Shown here: positions 1 through 7,691 of the stretch, one piece after another
How the letters are laid out: each line of letters begins with the position of its first letter
How positions within the stretch are numbered: the first letter of the stretch is position 1
From: Flavobacterium sp.
GTDB taxonomy: Bacteria; Bacteroidota; Bacteroidia; Flavobacteriales; Flavobacteriaceae
Reading direction: 5' to 3'
DNA: 18,017 bases
Assembly: GCA_023253295.1 (NCBI GenBank)
Contig: JALRGZ010000095.1
Location: 1 to 18,017 of the forward strand
Position numbers and translations under genes: made by a program
The notes under the pieces: model-generated
What the model saw: the letters and a program-made list of their open reading frames with translations, nothing else
Databases searched by the model: none
Told to the model about the DNA's origin: nothing

Positions 1-6
1 TTCCCT

Positions 7-849
7 CTAGTTGCTGAATGCAGGGATTGGAAATACTTTATCTGTCTTACTGTTTCTTAATAGCAGCTGAAGATGCCTCCCGCCTGACTTTTCAATCATT
101 TCCACTATAAGATTTTTTTGATCGGGAATTGTAAATTTTGGAAGTACATAGACAAACTGCATCTCAGATTTGGCTTCTACTTTTTCCGGGGCTTTATAAG
201 CCAGCACAGGAACAAGTTCCAGCTCCTGGGAGGCTGTTCTTTTAACTTTTTTCTGGTCACGGATAAAGAAACGGAACTGGTCGATATCGTAGCCTATGTC
301 AGTGTCGTTGGTTATTTTTATTCGGTACTGTATCAGGTCGTTATGGATGTAAATTCCGGTCACGGCAAGGGTAATTCCGTTTTGCTTTTCATTATAGTTC
401 ACTTTTTTTCTTTCATGATAAGCAAGCTCAGCGCCGTAGAAGATCTTTTTTTTGTTGTCATTCTGGTCCGAGTAGTTTATAAAGTTATCCTGTCTGCTGT
501 CGGAAAAAGTGTGGGTGAGCGTATTTGGATCTTCCAGATAGCAGAGCCTGAAATCATAAAGTTTTCCATCTGAGGTAATAACAGTAAGGTTGGTCTGCTC
601 AAAATTCCGAACCGCTGCCTTGATCTGAAGGATATTCTCAACTCCTTTTGCTTTCTGCACCAATATGTCCCGGCTCCCCTTGTCTACAGACTGGACATCA
701 AAAGGGAAAACAATACTGGTAGTCTTGGAATAAGCAATATCCATTGGATAAGAAATGATCTGGCCAGGGCTTTTTTCCCTTCCCTGTGCAGATGCTGGAT
801 GCTGGACACAAAATGATAGTGCCAGCAAGAATGCAGAAAATGTTTTCAT
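7..849 (-). CDS. traN: Conjugative transposon protein TraN (VirB9-like)
   Basis: This is a 280-residue protein of the Bacteroidetes conjugative-transposon TraN family (DUF4138). It starts with a Sec signal peptide: a hydrophobic stretch at residues 5-16 and a likely cleavage after the ASA at about 19-21. The mature part is beta-rich, with the family features YPMDIAYSKTTSIVFPF near residues 34-50 and a pattern like VKGVENILQIKA at about 67-78. By family knowledge TraN is a periplasmic or outer-membrane component of the Bacteroidetes type IV secretion apparatus, in the position of VirB9, and acts with TraM (VirB10-like). It follows the traM remnant by 13 nt on the same strand, the usual traM-traN order. 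The gene itself looks intact, but its partner TraM is truncated, so it is unlikely to serve in transfer unless another copy exists. The rest of the tra operon would lie left of the window. Confidence 0.9.
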   Translation of the reverse strand: MKTFSAFLLALSFCVQHPASAQGREKSPGQIISYPMDIAYSKTTSIVFPFDVQSVDKGSRDILVQKAKGVENILQIKAAVRNFEQTNLTVITSDGKLYDFRLCYLEDPNTLTHTFSDSRQDNFINYSDQNDNKKKIFYGAELAYHERKKVNYNEKQNGITLAVTGIYIHNDLIQYRIKITNDTDIGYDIDQFRFFIRDQKKVKRTASQELELVPVLAYKAPEKVEAKSEMQFVYVLPKFTIPDQKNLIVEMIEKSGGRHLQLLLRNSKTDKVFPIPAFSN

Positions 850-862
850 AATAGTAATATGT

Positions 863-1240
863 TTAGTTGTTGTTTCTTTTTTTGTCCTTTAAAAGAACCT
901 GGTATCCTGACTTGACCATCACCTTTACCAGCTTTACCTTCTTGCTGAGAAGGCTCTTGGCCGCTTCAATACCAGCACCGGTTGCCTGCGATCCCCATGA
1001 ATCATCAAGCGATGCAATGCCCAGCGGTTGAATGGACCTCTCTGCGGAGGCTTTTGCAGCATCCCTGCTTATAGCTCCCGGAATATATATCCCTTCAAGC
1101 CCGTCAATATCATAAAGCAGGAGTTCTACAGGGAAAACTGAGTTTTGAAACCTGATCGAACTTATTTCGACCGTTAATCGTTCGCCTTTTAGTGATGCCG
1201 TCCCGTATACGAAAGTATTTTTCAGAATACTGCTCATTCC
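863..1240 (-). pseudogene. traM: 3' remnant of conjugative transposon traM (VirB10-like)
   Basis: About 125 codons of the C-terminal domain of TraM survive. They include NTFVYGTASLKGERLTVEI, the FPVELLLYDIDGLEGIYIPG block, and the end SLLSKKVKLVKVMVKSGYQV, all typical of the TraM C-terminal beta domain. Family members are normally several hundred residues long, with a cytoplasmic N-terminus, a membrane anchor and a proline-rich periplasmic part; all of these are missing. The reading frame stays open by chance to an ATG at 1279, giving a 138-residue chimera. Its first 15 to 20 residues are the antisense of the PRTRC fragment on the other strand and do not resemble TraM. The exact junction cannot be placed by eye and lies somewhere around 1220-1260. 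This is a broken gene and probably part of a decayed ICE. Confidence 0.85.
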
Positions 1241-1495
1241 AATTTTGATGATACTGATGAAATCATCAGCGCAGAACAATACATCTCTTTTATAGCTGAT
1301 AATGAAGGGATTCTATTTGACACTATAACCCGAAGCGTTAATGACGAACTTAACGAATGCAGTGATATTGACGAGCCAACCATTTTTAGAATCTATGATA
1401 GTGCAATTGACAATAGCTCTAAAAATCTTGAATTTGAAAATCGTTTGTTTCCGCTATTAAATGATATATGTTCCCTTTTAAACCAAATCCCATGA
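1241..1495 (+). pseudogene. 3' remnant of the PRTRC cassette gene upstream of protein B
   Basis: An open frame runs from the traM junction to a TGA at 1493-1495 and encodes about 84 acidic residues ending in FENRLFPLLNDICSLLNQIP. It has no ATG; going upstream it stays open only to a TGA at 1193-1195, inside traM sequence on the other strand. Its stop overlaps the ATG of the next gene as ATGA (1492-1495), the same coupling seen between the next two genes, which argues that it is the true tail of a gene in the same operon. In Bacteroidetes PRTRC cassettes a gene commonly sits directly upstream of protein B. I do not recognise this fragment as a named PRTRC protein, and it does not look like the small ubiquitin-like protein C. 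The 5' end has been lost at the junction with traM. Confidence 0.65.
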
Positions 1496-2208
1496 GAGAT
1501 ATTTCAAATAGTTTCGGCACACTCTATCAGCCTATAAAAGCCTTTGTAATTTTTGAAAAAGAAGCAACTGACAAAAGAATTTACGTAGAGAGTTATGACT
1601 TTGATAAAAAAGGCTTTCCTATCAATTCCCACCCATTGAGCCTTAATGAAAGTAAACAACTCGCAAAGGCTTTAGATATTTCTGACTTTCTAAAACGCAG
1701 TTTTTTAAAACCTACAGGATTACTACCTAAAAATGTATTGTATCTTAATCCTGACCAAGACGGCTTTGCCATTTGGCACACTCCTGCTCAAAAAAGGAAT
1801 TTGTATTTCGTGGAGAGTTTAAAAATTCAAAATGGTGAGTTTTCCCTACCACCACTTCTTTGGAAAGCTTCTAAAAAAAGACTTTCTGTATTTGCTTTAA
1901 ATTCCAATTCAGCAATCAATGAACAAAGCCCACTCTACCACGCTCCTTTTTTTAATCTGTATAAAAACGGAGAGGTTTGTATGGGAACGGTTTCCATTAA
2001 TATTCAATCGGATTGTTCTTTGGAAGAATTTATAACCCAATGGGAAAACAACTTTTTCAATAGTTATTTCAGTCATTTGATTATGAAACAAAGTCCTGTT
2101 AAAGGCAATCTGATTCAACTCTGGCAAAAACTATTCAAAACCCAAAAAGAATTTCCTTTAAAATGTCTTACTAAAAACGGTTTCACTCTTAAAGATTTGT
2201 TATCATGA
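1492..2208 (+). CDS. PRTRC system protein B (prokaryotic E2-like)
   Basis: This is a 238-residue soluble protein of the PRTRC protein B family, which has been related to the E2/UBC fold (prokaryotic E2 family D). The start MRDISNSFGTLYQP and the block INSHPLSLNESKQLAKAL are typical of the family. The C-terminal half carries YHAPFFNLYKNGEVCMGT; Cys163 in GEVC is the likely counterpart of the conserved E2-like cysteine. I chose the ATG at 1492 rather than 1468 for two reasons: it overlaps the upstream stop as ATGA, and the family starts with this motif, while the extra eight residues are not family-like. Its own stop overlaps the next start as ATGA (2205-2208), so the two are translationally coupled. 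It probably works with the E1-like neighbour in conjugating a small ubiquitin-like protein; the biological role of PRTRC is not established. Confidence 0.88.
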   Translation: MRDISNSFGTLYQPIKAFVIFEKEATDKRIYVESYDFDKKGFPINSHPLSLNESKQLAKALDISDFLKRSFLKPTGLLPKNVLYLNPDQDGFAIWHTPAQKRNLYFVESLKIQNGEFSLPPLLWKASKKRLSVFALNSNSAINEQSPLYHAPFFNLYKNGEVCMGTVSINIQSDCSLEEFITQWENNFFNSYFSHLIMKQSPVKGNLIQLWQKLFKTQKEFPLKCLTKNGFTLKDLLS

Positions 2209-3008
2209 ATATTCCCTCCATACATTACGCTGACAATTACTTAATCAATCCCACCAACCCAATAACAGTTAATCTCATTGGTGCAGGCGGTACAGGGGGT
2301 TGTATGCTGACTGCCCTTGCCCGAATGAATCATAGCCTTATTACATTAGGTCATACGGGATTAGAACTTTGCCTTTACGATGATGATGTCATTACAACCG
2401 CCAATTTGGGCAGACAGCTTTTTGCGAAAACCGAACTCGGTTTATACAAATCCGTAGCACTTATCAATCGTTGCAACCGCTTTTTTGGAACGAATTGGAA
2501 AGCCATTTGCGAAAAATTTACGGCTTCTGAAGTAAACTCTTTTCCCAATCAAGGCAAAGCCAATATTTTTATTAGCTGTGTGGATACAGTCTCTGCAAGA
2601 TTCGAAATCGCTGAAATTCTTACAAACTTCACAAGCAACAACTATTGGGAGCGCAACCAATGTCTTTATTGGATGGACTTAGGTAATACTCAAAATACGG
2701 GTCAGGTTTTGCTCTCAACAATTAAAGAGATTCAACAACCTCAATCTAAACTTTATCAAACAGTTCCAAATCTCCCATTTGTTACCGAAGAATTTAAAGA
2801 ACAATTTGAAGCTCAAAAAGATAACAGTGAGCCGAGTTGTTCTCTTGCCGAAGCACTCGAAAAACAGGATTTGTTTATTAATTCTACACTCTCCAATATG
2901 GGAGCTTCCCTACTCTGGAATCTATTCAGGAAAGGAATGACATCTTATAGAGGTTTCTTTCTCAATCTTGGAGATTTTAAATCACAGGCAATTCCGGTGG
3001 GCGAATAA
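2205..3008 (+). CDS. PRTRC system ThiF family protein (E1-like)
   Basis: This 267-residue ThiF/E1-superfamily protein of the PRTRC type has a Rossmann fold. Visible motifs are the glycine-rich nucleotide loop GAGGTGG (26-32), the acidic end of strand two YDDDV (58-62), NLGRQ with the conserved Arg70 (67-71), Lys82, and CVD with Asp127 followed by Arg132. DLGNTQNTGQV (158-168) and SCSLAEALEKQDLFINS (211-227) are typical of the PRTRC subgroup; Cys212 is a candidate for the thiolating cysteine. By family knowledge such proteins adenylate the C-terminus of a ubiquitin-like partner. No such partner (PRTRC protein C), JAB peptidase or ParB-related protein is present in the window, so the cassette is incomplete here. 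Length and motifs suggest an intact gene. A strong hairpin begins three bases after the stop. Confidence 0.9.
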   Translation: MNIPSIHYADNYLINPTNPITVNLIGAGGTGGCMLTALARMNHSLITLGHTGLELCLYDDDVITTANLGRQLFAKTELGLYKSVALINRCNRFFGTNWKAICEKFTASEVNSFPNQGKANIFISCVDTVSARFEIAEILTNFTSNNYWERNQCLYWMDLGNTQNTGQVLLSTIKEIQQPQSKLYQTVPNLPFVTEEFKEQFEAQKDNSEPSCSLAEALEKQDLFINSTLSNMGASLLWNLFRKGMTSYRGFFLNLGDFKSQAIPVGE

Positions 3009-3055
3009 AAATCGCCCCGCAATTGCTCTTCCTTTGTCAGGCAATTGCGGGGCGA
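3004..3055 (-). terminator. Perfect 15-bp hairpin between convergent genes, with U-tract in the minus direction
   Basis: The arms tcgccccgcaattgc (3012-3026) and gcaattgcggggcga (3041-3055) are perfectly complementary with a 14-nt loop. Read on the minus strand the hairpin is followed by TTTTTATT (3011-3004), a good intrinsic terminator for transcription arriving from the rhamnosidase gene. In the plus direction the stem directly follows the ThiF stop, but the 3' flank is AATAC with no T-run. It may still pause or protect the PRTRC mRNA. Confidence 0.75.
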
Positions 3056-3312
3056 AATACTAATACAAGCCAATATTAAAATTACACTACAAGTAATAAT
3101 ACAAATTATTTATTTCTAACGTATCCGAAAAAAAATACAAATTTAAATTTCCAACCTAAAAATTAATATTTAAAACCAATATAACAACCATTATACTTAT
3201 ATTGAAGTAGATCTTCCTAAAATTTAGTTTTTCTAAACGAGTCGTATGAGCCGTTTTTTTCAATATGATTACTCACAAAATATCCTATATAATGCACTTT
3301 ATTTAGCTTTAC
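3056..3312. other. AT-rich spacer between the ICE remnant and the PUL
   Basis: This stretch has no credible reading frame, tRNA or recognisable integrase attachment core. The only structure noted is a weak stem aaacg/cgttt (3235-3239 with 3252-3256) followed by a T-run on the plus strand (3254-3260), which could be a poor terminator for the PRTRC operon. The border between ICE-derived and PUL DNA must lie in or near this spacer. Confidence 0.5.
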
Positions 3313-6300
3313 CTACTTTATGACTGTTTCAAACATATATTCACCAGAATCTAATTGAAAAGCAGCTTTATTATTTTCAATATTCAAAAATCGGATTCCG
3401 TCCTTGTTTCCAATTATTGCTACATCACTTTCTTTTAAAGCGGGTAAGTAAAGTGTCGCGCTTGTATTTGCTGGCACAACAAAATGAAATTCAAGTTTGC
3501 CGTCTTTCCTTTCCCAGCTGCTCTCAATTCGTCCATACATAGAATCGTAATAGCCTTTAGCATAATTCATTTGTCCAGTAGTATCGGGTTCTGGTTGCAA
3601 AACAAAATGTTTAAATCCTGGCGAATTATCATCTCTAATAATCCCTAGTGAATAATTATACATCCACGCTCCTACTGCTCCAAAAGCATAATGATTAAAA
3701 GAATTCATATTATTATTTCCTCCAAAACCAGCTTCATGGGTATAGGAATTCAAGCGTTCCCAAATTGTCGTTGCTCCCTGCGTAACAGGATACAACCAAG
3801 AAGGATAGGATTGATTTTGCAATAATTCATAGGCAATATTTGAGTTACCAGTATCTGATAGCGCTTTACTTATCCACGCAGTTCCAATAAACCCTGTCAT
3901 TAATGAATAAGGTGGACAAACCACACCTTGGTCTGTTTTGTTTTCTCTATTTACAGAATTAACAAATTGTTTTAAAGCCAAATCTGAATTTTCTTTAGTC
4001 AAAATAGCAAAGGCAAAAGGCAACACATACGAGGTTTGTGAATCGATAATCCTTCCTCTAAAAGCCGTTTTTCCTGTTGATTTATCAATATAAGTCCTGT
4101 TGAAAAACTCTTTACGTTGCTTATAGTATTCTGAAAAACGTTCCTGGTCTTCTTTCTTGTTTAAAATTTTGGCAACCTTGGTCAAAATTTCTAAATCATA
4201 AATAAAATAGGATTCCCAAAATAGTGTTTTTTCATTCTTAGAATCTTCTAAACTCAACCAATCTCCTAAAGAACCCCATGTATTCCTTTCTTTTTCTTTA
4301 AAAACATTTGTTTTAGGATCAATATCGGCTATAAGATAATTTACGTATCGTTTCATAGCATCATAATGTTCCTCTAACAAACTTACATCGCCATATTGCA
4401 AATAATTTTCCCAAGCAACCGTAATTCCAGCACTACCCCACATGGTTTCTCCAAAACCATACCCTAAAGGAGCCACATCCGGAAATCGTCCATTTTCGGT
4501 TTGTATGTCTCGCATCGCTAGCATGTGTCTCTTCAAAAATTGTTTCACATCTGATAAATGGACTGCGGTTCTTGAAAAAACAGAAATATCCCCACTCCAC
4601 CCTAAACGTTCATTACGCTGCGGACAATCTGTAGGTATAGACAAAAAATTACCATACATAGACCATGTAATATTCTCCCATAATTTATTTACCAAAGGAT
4701 TAGAAGTTTCATAATGAGAAGACAACTGATGAACCGAACTCAACACTGTCCCTTGAACATTGGCTAACGGCAATGGTTTTTCTATCCCTGTTATCTCAAC
4801 ATAGCGGTATCCATGGTAAGTAAATCTTGGTGTTATGGTTTCATTACCTCCTTTTGTAACATAAATATCTTGCGACATGGCTGCTCTAATATTTTCGAGC
4901 ATAAGCATGTCTTCATTCCCTTTATATTCAGCTAAATTAGGATATAAAACTTCAGCATATCGTAGTGCTATTGTTTTTCCTTTTTCAATAGCATTCAAAT
5001 TTATTTTAGGTACACCAACCATATTTTGCCCCATATCATAGACAAACACACCTGGGCGAACTTCTGTAACAGACTGAGCTGTTAATTCTTTAATAGGTTG
5101 AACTGTAGGTCCAAATTGCCCCACTAAATGAGCTCCTTCAAAATTATTGAAATTAGGTAAATTAGCAGTTCCCTCTAAACTTACAAATCCATTAGTACCA
5201 ATAGCTACTGCAGAATGCCAATTGGAATCATTATACCCTGCAGTACTCCAGTTTTCAACTACCTTTTCTTTCGTTGCATCATATACCTCTCCTTGAAAAA
5301 AGCTTCCATATTTAACTGGCCCATCATTATAATATTTCCATGTTTTAGGATCACTTACTATAATTTTTTCAGTACCATCAGAATAGGTCACCACTAATTT
5401 AGCCAACAAAGATTGACGGTCGCCAAAAAAATTCCAATTATCACCAACAAATGTACTACCGCCACTCCACCATCCTTCTCCAAGAATAGCCCCTAATACA
5501 TTATTCCCTTTTGTAAGATATGGAGTCACATCAAAAGTTTGGTACAAATGGGTTTTGTTGTATTGGGTAAGTCCGGGATTAAAATAATCGTTTCCTATTT
5601 TTTTTCCATTTAAATAGACATCATAAATACCACGCGCGGTAACATACAATCTTGCTTTAGATATTTCTGGAGAATCAATTCCAAATTCGGTACGCAACAT
5701 CGGCATGGAATTCTGACTTGGATCATTTACTGCAAAAGCACCTTTGTTTCCTCCATTTACAACATAATTATTATTTTCAACAACAACCTCTTTAAATGAC
5801 GAAAATAAGGCTGATGAATTAGGATTATCCGAATAAATCACATTCGAAGGACTTCGGTAATTTTTAATCTCAATATTTGAAAACGTTGCATTATTCCCTT
5901 TTGGCACTGAAAAACCTATTTCACCTACTACAGGGAAAGCTATAAAATCACCTCCAGCACCTAACGGGTTTAAATTAGTATTTGCAACCAAATTTTCTTT
6001 TGAATGACCATCAATATAAATTTTAGTATTTCCTAAACAGGATTCAACACTAATTGAATGACTATCATACTTGTTTTCTTTGCTAATAATAGAATTTGGA
6101 ATAGTAAAACTTTTAAATGGAGTTTCTTTTTTATCCGTTGGATGATAACCCACTCGATAAATGTTAAGCCTCGCATTTTCGTTAGACTCTACAGCACTTA
6201 TATCCAATTCAACCTGAATATAACTGTCATTTCTTTGATTTTCTAATTTGTACTGATTTTTATTGCGATCCATTAAACGTTGATCGTTAGCACCATAAAT

Positions 6301-6861
6301 TAAAGATGCTTTTGTAGATTGCTGTTTTTTATTGAGTTGTATTTTAGCATTTATAACAAAAACAGGAAGATACTGTGAATACAAAACCATATCAGTAGGA
6401 TTCCCCCCAATCCATTTTGCTCCAGACCAAGCGGTTGTTTCTTTATCCGAATCCGAATTAGTTACCATTTTTGAATTCAGCAAACCCGTTTCAAACCACG
6501 ATTTTTGAGAATACTTTTTCCCTTTTTGATCCCAAACATTTACTGTCCAATTGTACAACATTGTGGGCTTAAATTTTTCGCCTTTATACTTGATATTAAT
6601 AGATGCACCACTTATCACTTTTGCTGTGTTCCAAAGCTCTTTTCCTTGGTTGTCTGTTACAATAATTTGATAGGCTTTTTGATGTAAACCTCTATTTTTG
6701 ACTAATGATTGCATCTGCCAACTAAAGACTGGTTGAGACACATCAATCCCAATAGGCGTTACAGTATTCTCTACCTTAAGATTATTAATTGAAATAGTAG
6801 CAGCAAAAACAAATACAGGAACTTGCATCAAAAAGATGAAGATTAATTTAAAGAATTTCAT
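3313..6861 (-). CDS. Secreted alpha-L-rhamnosidase, GH78, with inserted lectin-like domain
   Basis: This 1182-residue protein hydrolyses terminal alpha-L-rhamnose from glycans, most likely in the periplasm. A Sec signal peptide ends near residue 20 (VFVFA). An Fn3-like N-terminal domain follows (about 25-125), containing NLKVENTVTPIGIDVSQPVFSW. Residues about 165-335 form an extra beta-sandwich of concanavalin/LamG type with GEIGFSV near 313-319. Next come the GH78 N-terminal jelly roll (about 385-560, with ARGIYDVYLNGKKIG), a second beta domain containing YDMGQNMVGV, the (alpha/alpha)6 catalytic domain, and a C-terminal beta domain. The motif DCPQRNERLGWSGD starts at Asp745 and contains the likely general acid Glu751 and Asp758. 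Trp1034-Glu1035 (TIWERL) is the likely base, followed by the usual SFNHYAFGAVG. The key GH78 residues are present, so an active enzyme is expected. It has its own promoter candidate and lies downstream of the terminated susC-susD-lipoprotein unit. Confidence 0.93.
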   Translation of the reverse strand: MKFFKLIFIFLMQVPVFVFAATISINNLKVENTVTPIGIDVSQPVFSWQMQSLVKNRGLHQKAYQIIVTDNQGKELWNTAKVISGASINIKYKGEKFKPTMLYNWTVNVWDQKGKKYSQKSWFETGLLNSKMVTNSDSDKETTAWSGAKWIGGNPTDMVLYSQYLPVFVINAKIQLNKKQQSTKASLIYGANDQRLMDRNKNQYKLENQRNDSYIQVELDISAVESNENARLNIYRVGYHPTDKKETPFKSFTIPNSIISKENKYDSHSISVESCLGNTKIYIDGHSKENLVANTNLNPLGAGGDFIAFPVVGEIGFSVPKGNNATFSNIEIKNYRSPSNVIYSDNPNSSALFSSFKEVVVENNNYVVNGGNKGAFAVNDPSQNSMPMLRTEFGIDSPEISKARLYVTARGIYDVYLNGKKIGNDYFNPGLTQYNKTHLYQTFDVTPYLTKGNNVLGAILGEGWWSGGSTFVGDNWNFFGDRQSLLAKLVVTYSDGTEKIIVSDPKTWKYYNDGPVKYGSFFQGEVYDATKEKVVENWSTAGYNDSNWHSAVAIGTNGFVSLEGTANLPNFNNFEGAHLVGQFGPTVQPIKELTAQSVTEVRPGVFVYDMGQNMVGVPKINLNAIEKGKTIALRYAEVLYPNLAEYKGNEDMLMLENIRAAMSQDIYVTKGGNETITPRFTYHGYRYVEITGIEKPLPLANVQGTVLSSVHQLSSHYETSNPLVNKLWENITWSMYGNFLSIPTDCPQRNERLGWSGDISVFSRTAVHLSDVKQFLKRHMLAMRDIQTENGRFPDVAPLGYGFGETMWGSAGITVAWENYLQYGDVSLLEEHYDAMKRYVNYLIADIDPKTNVFKEKERNTWGSLGDWLSLEDSKNEKTLFWESYFIYDLEILTKVAKILNKKEDQERFSEYYKQRKEFFNRTYIDKSTGKTAFRGRIIDSQTSYVLPFAFAILTKENSDLALKQFVNSVNRENKTDQGVVCPPYSLMTGFIGTAWISKALSDTGNSNIAYELLQNQSYPSWLYPVTQGATTIWERLNSYTHEAGFGGNNNMNSFNHYAFGAVGAWMYNYSLGIIRDDNSPGFKHFVLQPEPDTTGQMNYAKGYYDSMYGRIESSWERKDGKLEFHFVVPANTSATLYLPALKESDVAIIGNKDGIRFLNIENNKAAFQLDSGEYMFETVIK

Positions 6862-6985
6862 GAAATATATAATTAAAGAATACTAACTATTACTCGTTTA
6901 TTTTTTGGACGCAACTGAAATACTTTTCATTACTTACCTGTAATATATTTTCAATTGTTTGGCTTTTAACAAAAAACATTAAATT

Positions 6986-7014
6986 CAAAACTATGCATTA
7001 AATTTAGTTTTCAA
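6986..7014 (-). promoter_or_regulatory. Promoter candidate for the GH78 gene (TTG-N18-TAGTTTTG)
   Basis: On the minus strand a -33 TTG (7014-7012) is followed after 18 nt by TAGTTTTG (6993-6986). This matches the Flavobacterium housekeeping consensus TTG-N17-23-TAnnTTTG. Transcription would start near 6980 and leave a leader of about 120 nt before the ATG at 6861. Confidence 0.5.
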
Positions 7015-7438
7015 TACCGGTTTCCACCAGTTTTGAAAGTATAACTACCAGATAAAAGAGTTTTCAAAAAAGAGATTAATAATTTTCTAATACCAGATCT
7101 GTCAGAAATTCAAGAACAAAAAAACTAACATTCAATTAGGGGTTTACAAATAAAATTTATTCAATTTTCATTCAAAACAGAATAAAAGAGAAATCAAAAT
7201 AGTAATACTCCAATACTCTATACACATAATAAGCTACTTTCCCCTCTAAAGACTATAATTTATAAAAAACACCTAAGATTATATCTTTCGTTGATAAAAA
7301 CAGTAAAATTAAAATGAAAAAAATTAAAATCAATTATTGGCAGCTGTAACAAAACATCATTCTTTTTATTATATGTAAATTAAAAAAAACACCAAAAAAA
7401 CACACTGATTATAAGTAGTTTACAAACAAACCAACCCA

Positions 7439-7485
7439 CTCTACACTGAAAGTGCAGAGATTTACTTTAACAAGGGACTGAAAGT
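7439..7485 (-). promoter_or_regulatory. Two similar inverted repeats, possible operator pair
   Basis: On the minus strand GACTTTCAGTC (7486-7476) and CACTTTCAGTG (7454-7444) share the core ACT-TTC-AGT, with their centres 32 nt apart, about three helical turns. The second is extended to a 9-bp stem (7439-7447 with 7451-7459, one G-U pair, 3-nt loop). They lie about 430-470 nt upstream of the rhamnosidase promoter candidate and 130-180 nt past the preceding terminator. A dimeric regulator site is possible; a short RNA hairpin is the alternative. Confidence 0.3.
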
Positions 7486-7618
7486 CACTCTGTTTTGAAA
7501 AGTGATTAAAAAACATTAAAGTCCTTATATTTATGTTTTTTCACATTACTAAAGTACTCTAATAAATTTCAGGTTTTTAGACCCAGGACCGAAACCAATA
7601 TAATTACGTTTTTTTTCT

Positions 7619-7662
7619 AAAAAAAAACAGAAGAAGCTTTCAAATGAGAAAAACTTCTTCTG
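7619..7662 (-). terminator. Intrinsic terminator of the susC-susD-lipoprotein operon
   Basis: The arms cagaagaag (7628-7636) and cttcttctg (7654-7662) form a 9-bp stem. On the minus strand the hairpin is followed by nine T (7627-7619). It lies 30 nt past the lipoprotein stop codon, so the upstream operon should end here and the rhamnosidase gene needs its own promoter. Confidence 0.85.
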
Positions 7663-7691
7663 CACACACACCTAGAAAAGTTTATTCTATG

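Larger units (their letters stand above)
6862..7691. other. 830-bp intergenic region, PUL regulatory DNA
   Basis: No coding sequence is supported in this AT-rich stretch. From right to left on the minus strand it holds the terminator of the susC-susD-lipoprotein unit (7619-7662), a pair of ACT-TTC-AGT inverted repeats (7439-7485), and a Flavobacterium-type promoter (6986-7014) for the rhamnosidase gene. The rest shows homopolymer runs only. The space is long enough for a small RNA, but I see no specific sign of one. Confidence 0.6.

Noticed and set aside
118..573. Plus-strand 151-codon frame opposite traN
   Set aside because: Antisense shadow of traN with an unnatural Phe/Val/Ile-rich composition.
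863..1279. An intact 138-codon gene starting at 1279
   Set aside because: Its first codons are the antisense of the PRTRC fragment and the rest is only the C-terminal domain of TraM, so it is a chance fusion at a breakpoint.
1468..1491. Start of PRTRC protein B at the earlier ATG (1468)
   Set aside because: The ATG at 1492 gives the family-like N-terminus and an ATGA overlap with the upstream stop, matching the overlap at 2205-2208.
3056..3312. tRNA or integrase attachment site at the ICE border
   Set aside because: No cloverleaf, tRNA 3' end or clear direct repeat was found by eye; a partner repeat would lie outside the window.
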